The position numbers were made by a program, and so were the translations under genes. From Thelonectria olida (taxonomy: Eukaryota > Ascomycota > Sordariomycetes > Hypocreales > Nectriaceae), in the NCBI GenBank assembly GCA_020736575.1, contig JAGPYM010000007.1, positions 1,550,001-1,614,000 on the forward strand: a stretch of 64,000 nt of DNA, in the 5' to 3' direction. This document shows positions 10,762-20,487 of this stretch, piece by piece. How positions within the stretch are numbered: the first letter of the stretch is position 1; each line of letters starts with the position of its first letter. The notes under the pieces are model-generated. The model ran no database searches and was not told the origin of the DNA. It worked only from the letters and a program-made list of their open reading frames with translations.

Positions 10762-12411
10762 TTAAATCAAAACGGGGGTTTCCGTGCTTTTAGGTCTCCT
10801 CTGTGGTGAGTCTGGTCCCGGTGCCAGATCCAAAATAAGAAAGCCGCGAGCCAGTTGCTCATATATCCAATCCGCCTGGCCGTCCCTGAGCGTTTCGGCA
10901 AAGATGTGGCCGAACTCGCCAGATAACAGCATACGGATATAGCCCAAGGGACTGAGAATATGCCAGGGGCCCCGTACGATAACATGACGCTTGTGATCCT
11001 CAGAAGTCATGTAGTTATCGCTGTTTCGGTACAAAAGGAACTTTTCGTCGCTCGAGGGGAGGTCATGGTAGCTCGGGTGGACAATGCTGGGGTCTGTAAA
11101 GTCATGCAGTGTTGATCTCTGCTGGCGATTTCCAAGGTGGAAGGGAACACTGTAGCAGATGAGGTCGACGAGTTCTTGCATAGCCCTGCCCGTGAAAAAG
11201 CTCATTTGATCTGCGGTATCGACGTGCAGGTCGTCGAAGAGATTGAACAGGGACGCCGCTTGGGGCTCCACGTGGAGTAAAATGAGAGCCATCTTCAGGA
11301 GTATGAGCCGATAACATCTCCAAGTGTTCCAGATTAACGCTATTTGAATCGATGGGTACACATGGCAACCGTTCACATATGTTACAATGGTCGAGCCAGC
11401 TTCTTGTCCTCGTGGGAGGGCGAGGGGGCGCCACTCGCCCGGGAGTGTTTCCACCCATCTGAGCAGGTCATCATCCACGGATCTGATATGCGACCACACT
11501 TTGCTAAGATGATGTGGAGATGCCGCTTCTCGCCGAACCTGTTGCATGGCTTGAGAGAATCGGTGCTGCACATTTGCCACTGAGATGCCAACAATGTCAA
11601 GGGTGAAGCTTGGGGTCAGGGGTATGTCGTCGTCCCTAATCCAGGATCGTATGCGGGGTGGTGCTGGTCTCGCTTCGCGTATTGCTGCAGACACCTCATT
11701 ATGGAGAATGTAGGCCACCAAGTGATGACTGTAATTCGTATCCGAGGACTTGTGCCCCTGGTTCATGAATAGCGCGACGGCACCTTCGTGGTGGGTTTCC
11801 TTGGGCTGTCTGCGGTCCCATACGGCCGAGATTGTCTCATCGAATTGTAACACGAGTGCGGCCAGTACTGTCTTGGGGCTCTTCATCTCTGAGGGGTCCA
11901 GAACAGCGTGCTGAAGTCGACCAAGCGCCAGACAAAGTGTTTCCGGAGGCCGTGTCGACGCGGTCGAGAGCCCCCGACCCTCACGCCATAACCTGTGCAG
12001 CCTCAGAGCGATGGCGGTGACTGCCATGGATACGGCAGAGGAGGGATGCTCGCTAGCAACAACCGGCCCCAAAACCTCAAAGAAGCCCCGAGACGATTCA
12101 AAGTCTCGGCTAATGCTAGCGAAAGGGCGGAGAAAGAAACTTAACGCGGCATCTCGTTCGGCGGGCGAAAGTCCGGGAAGAATCGATTGTTGCTCTGGCG
12201 GTGTCCGGGGCGGCCGTGACTTCTGCTGCGTGGTTTTCGAGCCACGGACGACCATGTCGTGTTTGAAGCGGACGGTGATGGGTTTCTTCTCATAGCCTCC
12301 ACACTCGCGACTGCTTCGCAAACAGCGTTGACAGTGAGGCTTGCCCTCGTCGCATTTGATGCGTCTCCGTTTGCAGGTGTGGCAACCTTTGGAAGGCCCG
12401 AGGTTCACCAT
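10762..12411 (-). CDS. Zn(II)2Cys6 transcription factor (single exon)
   Basis: Intronless 549-residue regulator. The N-terminal cluster CHTCKRRRIKCDEGKPHC continues to QRCLRSSREC with the classic C-X2-C-X6-C-X6-C-X2-C-X6-C spacing (Cys at residues 10, 13, 20, 27, 30, 37), followed by a basic linker. A middle region (GLSPAERDAALSFFLRPFAS onward) resembles the fungal-specific TF_2 type regulatory domain (Fungal_trans_2) rather than classic Fungal_trans. The ATG at 12411 lies eight residues before the cluster, usual for this class. It is convergent with the homogentisate dioxygenase-like gene; a regulatory link is possible but not shown by the sequence. Confidence 0.9.
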   Translation of the reverse strand: MVNLGPSKGCHTCKRRRIKCDEGKPHCQRCLRSSRECGGYEKKPITVRFKHDMVVRGSKTTQQKSRPPRTPPEQQSILPGLSPAERDAALSFFLRPFASISRDFESSRGFFEVLGPVVASEHPSSAVSMAVTAIALRLHRLWREGRGLSTASTRPPETLCLALGRLQHAVLDPSEMKSPKTVLAALVLQFDETISAVWDRRQPKETHHEGAVALFMNQGHKSSDTNYSHHLVAYILHNEVSAAIREARPAPPRIRSWIRDDDIPLTPSFTLDIVGISVANVQHRFSQAMQQVRREAASPHHLSKVWSHIRSVDDDLLRWVETLPGEWRPLALPRGQEAGSTIVTYVNGCHVYPSIQIALIWNTWRCYRLILLKMALILLHVEPQAASLFNLFDDLHVDTADQMSFFTGRAMQELVDLICYSVPFHLGNRQQRSTLHDFTDPSIVHPSYHDLPSSDEKFLLYRNSDNYMTSEDHKRHVIVRGPWHILSPLGYIRMLLSGEFGHIFAETLRDGQADWIYEQLARGFLILDLAPGPDSPQRRPKSTETPVLI

Positions 12412-13399
12412 GGCGTCTGGGCCGGCGGGACTGGGAGAGCGAAGACGTATCGAGTACTCGTTTTGCGAAGGGCTAGCCTCATATAATTAAAATGCCCAGC
12501 ACTCGTCACTTGAGAGTCGGCATCGCCGTGCGTGCATATTCGTGCTTCTCTTCGACATGGTGGAGCAATCGGTGTTGGTCAGCCAGCACTTTTGTCATGC
12601 TGCTGTTTCTCGCAAAATTATTTCCTAGAGGAGCCTAGCATTGCCTTGGCCGGAGCTTTCTCCTATCCATCATCCCTACCTGTTCGTGCGTGTGAAGAGT
12701 TGTTCTCCATCTCGCTATGCGTCATTCGTTTTCCTTGCTCCATCTGCCTGCATTATTCAATTTCAATTCGCACCTTCATTGCTGAGGTGTCAGCAGAGCC
12801 CCCGATGATCGATCGGCTCCTGGCAGCTGACGGTCAATCCTGACCTCAATACCCCTTGCAAAACTCGCAAAACGGTTTCCCCATCTCAGAATGTATGGCT
12901 CCCCATGTAAGAAAAGGAGCTCTCTCATGATTCTAGAATCCGTATCACTCCTGTAGTTCAATCAGATGCTTGAAGATTTTAATAGCACTGCCTCGAAACA
13001 CGGATCGGGAATGCTCACGCAATGCCCTAAACGCCTAGTAAGCATGCATAGCCTTCAGGCCCATAAAGAAATGGATACAATTGAATGCATCGCGAAACTA
13101 TTTCCGACATCAGAACAGAGGTCCAAGCTAGAGACGACGAAGGGCCCTGGAGAAGGAATCTCAACAATCCTTGAGCTCTGGCGTCGTACCATGGGATCGC
13201 GTGATGCAAACCTACATGGAGGGTGCAGACACTGCCTCGCCTACGTAGGATTGAGAGTCAATTTATGGCTCAATAATTGAATCGGAGACGGTAAAAGCAT
13301 TTTAACCCGCCTATATAATAGGTCTATCTTGTCACGTCTCGATCTTCACAAACTCATCAACCTCGTCGAGCATCACCCAACCTCTCGTGTGACATCATC
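12412..13399. other. divergent intergenic region
   Basis: About 1 kb between the divergent zinc-cluster regulator and the secreted hydrolase. ORFs inside it (for example 12532-12843 and 12966-13280) have no family resemblance. It should hold both promoters; the hydrolase side has a clear TATA-like box (listed separately). Confidence 0.5.
13311..13320 (+). promoter_or_regulatory. TATA-box candidate for the secreted alpha/beta hydrolase
   Basis: CTATATAATA lies about 80 bp before the ATG at 13400, and the intervening leader is C-rich with TCATCA motifs, as is usual for fungal transcription start regions. Position and composition support it; no mapping data. Confidence 0.45.
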
Positions 13400-14692
13400 A
13401 TGAAGTTCCCTGCCGTCTCCATCAGCGGATTCCTTTTGGCCGCTCTTTGGAATACACCCATTTTCGCGGAAGATAGCGACCAGCCAATTCTGTCTTTGAG
13501 CTCTGATGAGTCATTTCACTTCGAGTTACTCGGTCCCCTCGGCCAAGCCCTCTTTCGAGGTGCCGACATTGGCCCAGTCCTCCAAGCCGCCAAACTCATT
13601 GACCCAGGAAACTTCAGCAGCTTCTCCGATGTCTTCCACACTTTGGCAAACAAGACCAAGGCTCAAGCTGAAGACCCTGCGAACGCATATGACTCGATCA
13701 ATGTCAGAGATACCTGGTTTTCCGCCGCTACCTACTTCCGCCGTGCAGATTTCTACCTGCATGGAGAGTGGGACAACCCTCTCATCAACAGTCTTTGGGA
13801 CGAGCAGATTTCCGCCTTTGACAAGGCTATTTCTGCATTGCCCATTCCCGGCCAACGTCTGAGCATCGCTGCAGACAACTTCACGGTCGAGGCCATTTGG
13901 TATTCTGCCACCGATGAAAATTACATACAGAGACCAACTATCATTCTTTGCAACGGATATGACGGCGCGCAAGAGGACTTGTATCACACCATTGTTGTGC
14001 CGGCTTTGGAGCGTGGCTGGAACGCCCTTACGTTCGAAGGCCCTGGCCATCCACTTGTCCGCCGCCGTCAGAATCTCGGCTTCATTCCCGACTGGGAACG
14101 GGTGGTCACGCCTGTGGTGGACTATGTTCTGTCGGAGAAAGGTCACATTGTTGACTCTGAGCAACTTGTGCTCTTTGGGTACTCCTTCGGTGGCTACTTG
14201 GCTGCTCGGGCTGCCGCCTACGAGCCAAGACTATCCGCAGTCATGGTGAACGGAGGTGTCTGGAACGTCTACGATGCCTTCACGTCTGAGCTCAGCCCCG
14301 ATTTCCTGGAGCTCCTTGAATCCGGAGACAAGGAGGCTTTTGATGAGGCAGCGGAGGAACTGCGAACGAGCTCAGAAACGCCAACGGAAGCTCGTTGGGG
14401 TCTGGAGCAAGGCATGTGGGCATTCAACAAAAAGTCGGCGTATGAGTTCCTTACGGCCACGAAACAATACACTCTCGAGAATGTTGTCGATGAGATCAAG
14501 ATGCCTGTCTGGATTGCTGATGCGGAGTACGAGGGCTTTTTCTCGGGACAGTCTGAGTTGGTCAAGGAAGCGCTGGGTGAGAAAGCCACGCTGCACCTTT
14601 TCAAAGGGCCGGCAGGATATCATTGCCAGACTGGGGCTTACCAAGAACTGACCAGAACCATGTTTTCATGGTTGAATGTGACTCTGGCCTAG
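13400..14692 (+). CDS. secreted alpha/beta hydrolase
   Basis: Intronless, 430 residues. A signal peptide covers about residues 1-23 (MKFPAVSISGFLLAALWNTP ending IFA). After a helical cap region, the hydrolase core carries TIILCNGYDGAQEDLY (oxyanion-side strand), GPGHPLVRRR, and the nucleophile elbow GYSFGGY. A late acidic residue sits in PVWIADAEYEG and a late His in GPAGYHCQTGAY, forming a plausible Ser-Asp-His triad. The layout resembles FrsA/2,6-dihydropseudooxynicotine-hydrolase-like fungal proteins that act as esterases or C-C hydrolases on small aromatic or polyketide substrates. The substrate is unknown. Several N-X-S/T sites fit a secreted glycoprotein. Confidence 0.85.
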   Translation: MKFPAVSISGFLLAALWNTPIFAEDSDQPILSLSSDESFHFELLGPLGQALFRGADIGPVLQAAKLIDPGNFSSFSDVFHTLANKTKAQAEDPANAYDSINVRDTWFSAATYFRRADFYLHGEWDNPLINSLWDEQISAFDKAISALPIPGQRLSIAADNFTVEAIWYSATDENYIQRPTIILCNGYDGAQEDLYHTIVVPALERGWNALTFEGPGHPLVRRRQNLGFIPDWERVVTPVVDYVLSEKGHIVDSEQLVLFGYSFGGYLAARAAAYEPRLSAVMVNGGVWNVYDAFTSELSPDFLELLESGDKEAFDEAAEELRTSSETPTEARWGLEQGMWAFNKKSAYEFLTATKQYTLENVVDEIKMPVWIADAEYEGFFSGQSELVKEALGEKATLHLFKGPAGYHCQTGAYQELTRTMFSWLNVTLA

Positions 14693-16258
14693 GTCCACAC
14701 CCGCTGGCATGAGATCTCCCGGTGTTGACGAAAATTCTGGCCACAACTTTACCAGGCATTTTCCATGCAGTCGTTTTGAGAGAAACAAGCAACTTTACGT
14801 TCTTGCCTTATGTTAGGCCGTATGCAGTTTACATCATATTTCTTTCCATTTAGTTCAATTAGCTCGGTTACTTCTCAATTTTAGAGCCTTATAACTTGCA
14901 GTCCTCGCGATCGTTCTGACCATGTCGTGACGTCCCCGATGGAGTGCAGCAAAGAAACTGAACCACACCACGCTATTCTATTGACCTCGACTGAAATCTA
15001 CTGTATCCCGAATGGGACGAATGATACAATGGCAAGTTACTCACTGACCCAAAGGAGGCAGAAATGAAATGTAGTAATAGGGACCAGGATAAATTAAAAT
15101 GTACCTGTCCTCGAAGAGCTATCATTCCCACATTCAATCTGCAGCAGCTTTCCTCTAAATGCTTCCCCCCTCAGCCGGCGCTATTGGTGCCCTGCTCATG
15201 GAGGACCTTTACCGCAAGCTACTTAATTATTTCGAACGGAATTGCCTCAAAAACGGCGCCTGATCGCGGCAGTTTTTCGCCCCCCTCTTTCCTTGCCATC
15301 TAGGCCCACGATTTGGAGAGGCTTGGGTTTGCAGGATGTAGGTAGATATGAAGACATAATCCTCTGAATAGTTCGAAGACATGGATCAAGTTGACCCTCT
15401 TAATCGATCAATGAACAGCCTCATTTTGGAGCGCTTCAAGGGTTGACTCTGGGGAGGTGGACGGTGCCCAGGCGAGCGCAATGCCAAGGTTGACCTGTCT
15501 CCTCATTGTCTGGGAAGCGAGCCATCACAATCTACATCAAAGTCTCGAATTGCATGTACTTGGGTGTCTCAAAATCGGCCTTTACCGACAGTCCTTCACA
15601 CCGATGAGAAAAACCGACGGGAAGGGCCGAGTTTGAGGCGCCATTCAGTGACTCTGCATGTAAATCTCATCGTCATCGGTTTACGCATCTTTTGTTTGAT
15701 GCCCAATACTAATCAAATACCGCATTGACAACCGCTTTGGGTGCATGCAGTAAGACAAAATGTGTTGCACAATGTCAGCCGCACGAGGCTGTCGCCTGGA
15801 ACGACGGGAGTGGCCAGCGCCCTTCCCCCAGTCTCTCTATTTTTGCAGTGGGCAGCTGGTACTTGTATAGCTAGGTCCGATAGTATACCTTGCCTAGCAT
15901 GAGAACTGATGCTTCATTTGATGAAATCATAAGGGGAAATTATTAGAGGCTTTAAGGCTATATTTCTAATGATTATGAGTCCCACGGTAGGGCATTGGAT
16001 GCTTACATCCCACAACAATACTCTGCAGCTGCCCAGAGGCCCTAACGTAGCCCGCATACTTTAGTTCATTGTGGCTGGCAAGCTGAAGCCAGGTTGAGAA
16101 TGAAGTGTCCGTCTGCAGAAGACCATAGGCCTACAAAATATGAGTATTATCCATGTCACATTTAGCTCACTCACCTCCCCTAAACCTTGCCTATCTCGCA
16201 TTCGGATCCTTTGTCCTTCTTTTTCCGTGGCAAATATTGTCTTTAACAGATAACAACA
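14693..16258. other. 1.6 kb intergenic region
   Basis: No gene is recognised on either strand. ORFs are short and unrelated to known families. The last 150 bp before 16259 presumably form the promoter and leader of the membrane-protein gene. Confidence 0.45.
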
Positions 16259-18468
16259 ATGGCCAAAACAGAACTAGCGGAACATGCTTATCCTCTGCTT
16301 GCAATCAACCCTCCGGGGACGGACAACACCTGCCGCGAGCCCCAACCCGACGGTTCTACTGAGAGTGGCGGTAGTACCACTGTTGTGTCCAACTGGGGCA
16401 CAGGCTGGAAAACAACTTCAGTTATGATATTGTTTTATGTCTTAGGTATACGCAGATTGATCCCTTGTGACAACCCAGCTAGGTACTCTACAGACAGCTG
16501 ACACTACATTCTATGACAGCAATGGCGACCGCCGGGTTACACCTGGGAATGTTCTTGACCCTCGACGGGCGGCAGACGAACGACAAGCGAGTCCCGAGAC
16601 AAACATACGTTGCGGCTATGTCTACGCTCCTGGTCAATGTCTTCGGAACGAGTCTAGGAATATCCCTAGGTGTGGCTTTCACTCAGTATCTATGGCACCT
16701 TTTCCGAACCAGACCAATGACTGTTGGGATCATTGAGGATCTTCTCGGGATGCGAAAAGATCCCTTGCTTCTCCTAACGTGTGCAACTTGGGCGGCTGCC
16801 CCCATTGCTTGTGCATCGGCCTTGGCAATTCTACTGTTGACGGTTGCCAAGGTGTTTCCACCTGGTGCTCTTACCGTCGTTACTAAGGACCTAGTCACGA
16901 CGAGAGACACGGTCGTCCCAATATTCACGGCCAACTATACTGGGAACGGTACCCTCACGGACCTGGACGCCCACTCACTTTGCGAAAACAGTGCTCGAAA
17001 TTCTCAGTGGACTTGCATGTATGTCGTCTGTGATCGCTCTTTCCTGCAGACCTGACCGAAACCTAGAACCCTCCATCCTGCTGCGAGGAGGATTTCTCAT
17101 GCTACCCTCTCAACAGGGGATGTATTGTCATCGTCTTCTCCTTGTGGACCGAACTGTACATATAGTGTGGCTTTCGAAGGGCCTCACTTTCAATGTACCA
17201 AGAAAGCCATCATTGAAATCGGAAACCGGATCGAAACCAACGAGAAAACTGAAGATGGGGCCCTCAAATATTATTCAGCTGGCTTTCAGGAAGGATTCGT
17301 TAAGGAGCCTACCATAACCAAGTGGCCGGACCCGAAACCTGAGGACATTCTGTATCCCAATTTTGTCATCAACGTATCGTCACCCTTCGGCTATCTCACC
17401 GATGCCCCTTACGGATGGATCGTAAACACTACTCGCCTTGAGTGCCAACCTGGAATTGTAACTTACGAGCTCCACGTCAGTTTTGAGAATGGAGTGCGCA
17501 ATCTTTCGCTCTCTAGGAGGGGCGATGTTCGAAGCCTGTCTGAGCTCTTCCTACCAAGCGTTTCGCCGCCAGCGTCAGATACAGAAGATTCTTACAGGTG
17601 GAATACTAAAGAGTATAACAACTTGAAAGCAGTGAACGTTTATGCCATCATTACTGCAATGGTGCAGCCGTTAACTGGGGTGTTGCCCATGTGGGCCGCA
17701 ACTCCGTCCAAGGCTATCGAAACAATTACTCTTTCCAACGGAACAACAGTCACATATAACCCTGACGGGGAGAGGTATTTCCATTTCGCCGGTACGACAT
17801 CGCTTGGTAAGTCGAAGCTCCTAAAATACACTTACCCGTTGCTCTTTGGAACCGCGCAGGGCATGGCTGATGTTTTGTTAGAGGCCAAGAACGGGACTAT
17901 TGTCACTTCGACATATTTGAACACCAATCGCGATAATATGAGTGTCAAAGCAGAGCCTGAGATAGAGGTGTCAGCTGATCTGCTCAACGAGGCGTTGGCA
18001 AACGTGACAATGTCGATATTTTCTACCCTTAGTCTTTGGAACACTACGGTTAAGGCCACACGAGCAACCTCGCGCAATTTTTACTCCTTCTCGAACCCGA
18101 TCTACCTGTTCGTCCCTTACGGAGTATCGCTCATCGTAGCATTGCCGTTCCTGGTCCTCGGGATCGTCGCACTCTGTCAAAACGGCGTACCAGCTATGGA
18201 GGGGGGCTGGCTGCAAATACTCATGACAACGACGGCGAGTCAAAAGCTCAACAAGGCGGCGGCCGGTGGTTGCCTCGGTGGGGAGGACAATATCCCCAAA
18301 GCGTTAAAGAAGATGCGGGTTCGTTTTGGAGAGTTGGTCAAATCTGAAGAGAACGGCTCGGAGCGAGAGTCTGGAGCGGAACCTCGAGTGCACCGGGCAG
18401 GTTTCGGTCTTGCGGATGAAATTATTCCACTAAAGAAACGAGGTCGATATGGCGTAGTGCCCGAGTAA
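16259..18468 (+). CDS. fungal multi-pass membrane protein of unknown function
   Basis: Exons 16259-16445, 16520-17018 and 17067-18468 encode 695 residues. The layout is an N-terminal cytosolic tail, membrane segments around TTSVMILFYVLAMATAGLHL and TLLVNVFGTSLGISLGVAFT, then the conserved QYLWHLFRTRPMTVGIIEDL loop and a further helix (TWAAAPIACASALAILLLTV). A long N-glycosylation-rich ectodomain follows, with cysteines (CENSARNSQWTC, CGPNCTYSVAFEGPHFQC). The last helix is FVPYGVSLIVALPFLVLGIV before a cytosolic tail. This topology is a widespread ascomycete family, sometimes labelled formylmethionine deformylase-like in databases, a name the sequence does not support. Intron 2 is short (48 nt) with a CTGAC branch; its AG was chosen because it alone keeps the frame. 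Confidence 0.75.
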
Positions 18469-18694
18469 GATTACGGAATCTAGGATGGACTGAGCACATG
18501 GGGTAACCCATCGAAAGGATTTTGGTATCTACGAGCTGTTGGTGGCTTGTGATGGGAAGACCATCCTCGTTTCTTGTGGCAAGCTGGTGCTTCTTGAGGT
18601 TTATTGTGGCAGGAATCTTTAAATAAAGGGCGCACATCTCCCAAGCTAAGACCAGCGCCTCCGGAAAATTGTGACTTGTGCTGCTAATTTGCTC

Positions 18695-19428
18695 TCATAC
18701 CCTCGCTCGCTTGATGAGACAAAAAGTCTCGTACATTTCATCAGCCCCAAAATCAAGAAGGCTGTCGCTATGTTGGTCCACCAAGTCAAAGCCAGCCTTG
18801 AGATACATTCCAAGGGCCCTTCGCCCCATTGCTACTAAAAAAATGTCCAAGCCGAGTTCGTTTGCCTTCTTGACGCCAGATTGAACGAGCATGCTTCCCA
18901 CACCTCGCCGGTGATGGTCTGGGCGAACGGCGAGATAATCAAGCACTAGAGTCGCATTAGCGTCTGTAGAAGAATATGAATCGGGTTTTTCTTACTGAGG
19001 CATTGGCCATGGTTGTATTTTGCATTCCACTCGTGGACATGCCGGTCGAGGTCGTCCATATCTTCACGTGTGCTGAAGTCCGTCTGGGCATGACGCTGGC
19101 TGAACATGTCCCTCTGGTCTTCCGATACCTCCAATGCTTGTGCTTCAAGCCAATCTGACTGATGCGAAACTGGCAAGATCCATCTTGCGTAGCCAACTAT
19201 TAGGCCAGAATCTGAGTCGACAACCTTTTGGTGCCTGCGCACATCGCGGTCAGTGAGTAAATTCTTGGGCGTCCGAATGGTAACAGCGTCAATCAGAGAG
19301 TCCACCGTTCTTCTGTCATTCCAGAGCAGCCTCCACCAAGTCTCATCCCAGAATGCAGACACGTTATTCCTAGCCAGCCCAGCTACATCATCTACTGTGC
19401 ATGGAGACTGTAGAACATAGGGCGCCAT
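18695..19428 (-). CDS. GNAT-family N-acetyltransferase
   Basis: Two exons (19428-18996, 18945-18695) encode 227 residues. The N-terminal half binds the substrate side (DVAGLARNNVSAFWDETWWR). The core acetyl-CoA motif A is LDYLAVRPDHHRRGVGSML, with the R/Q-x-x-G-x-G/A pyrophosphate loop seen as RRGVGS. It is followed by motif B, LGMYLKAGFDLVDQHSD. The 50-nt intron has a GCTAAT branch and creates Met at the junction. This resembles fungal GNAT proteins thought to modify small molecules; the acceptor is unknown. It converges with the upstream membrane-protein gene. Confidence 0.85.
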
Positions 19429-20487
19429 GCGAACGTCTTACGCGGCAGTCTGGTAGATTGTAGATGAACGTAAGAATAGAAGTTTGAGACGGAACGAAAG
19501 AGAAAGCGTCAGTAATCTATCATTGTAATTTTGCTAAAAATGGCCAAAAATGGACCAAGCGTGGCGCATGCACAGTGTGTAATGTGTTATCAGTGCTTTA
19601 GCATCCAGGCACCAACAACCCGCGCTACGAGCAACTTCTGGCCGCCTACCTGTTTGAAGATCATCTACAGTTATCCTAGAGTTCATTCCTAACCGAACCC
19701 TACGTTTACTTCCAGTGGAAGGCGAATTGGGTGTCGCTGGTTTTTTTGTTGGCTTTTTGGTAGTCTGTGGGGTAGACCTGTGGCTTTGCGGAAGACTCTT
19801 GTAGTGGAGAAGTACAGATGCTTGCGAAGTAACACCTAACAAGGGAGGACTGGCTATTGACACTACTGCTAAATTCGAGTCTACCTATCTACAGTATCTG
19901 CCGTCCTCTTCCTCCAAAGTCCGCACTTTCTTGCCAGTTACGATTATAGCGCCATAACTAAATATACATAACGTATTCTATTTAAAACCTTACTAATGCA
20001 AGGATCTAGCACTAGCTAGTAGCTTTAAAAGTGTAACAGTGTCAAACTGGTACTGTACAGTATGTGTTATATTCGATGACTCTTCTAGGTTCTACTTGAA
20101 GGTGTCCCAGAAAGGGGCACCGGTGATATCGGACCCCAGGGCTCCGCGGGTATCCTACCCGCAGTCCGTAGATAAAGCCCTAGTATGAGCCGAGGGAAGC
20201 CATTCCTTAAGGGAGAATGGCTTCCACGGCGTATCAGTCTGGCGCGGTTGCGACGAGGTGGCGCCAAACCTGGGATACCTAGCGCTTGCCATTGATCCTG
20301 CAAGTGTGTATATGAGTAATAATCCTGCGCCCGAGCAAGCTCCGGTGGAGTACCTTAACGATTATAATAAATATCGCAACGAGCTGCTAACCATGGGTGG
20401 ATTTTGGGGACTACTACCGACGTAGAAGAAAGTGTAGAGAGTATGAGATACTATTGTAGAGAAGATCATAAGGGAGAGCATTTTGAG
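19429..20487. repeat. probable degraded retroelement fragment in a 1 kb intergenic region
   Basis: AT-rich DNA (19,900-20,100) gives way abruptly to a GC-rich island (about 20,100-20,300) with two perfect hairpins: GCGGGTA/TACCCGC (20146-20152, 20156-20162) and GAAGCCATTC/GAATGGCTTC (20196-20205, 20215-20224). Next comes a 37-codon ORF (20312-20425, MSNNPAPEQAPVEYLNDYNK at its start) that ends at a TAG. A structured leader followed by the beginning of an ORF resembles the 5' end of a gag-like frame, but I cannot assign an element family. No terminal repeats were found. Confidence 0.3.

Noticed and set aside
13526..14164. 212-codon minus-strand ORF
   Set aside because: Lies antisense within the secreted hydrolase gene; no family resemblance.
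19534..19863. 109-codon minus-strand ORF with Lys/Pro-rich stretch
   Set aside because: No conserved motif or partner exon; lies beside the probable retroelement fragment and could be chance.
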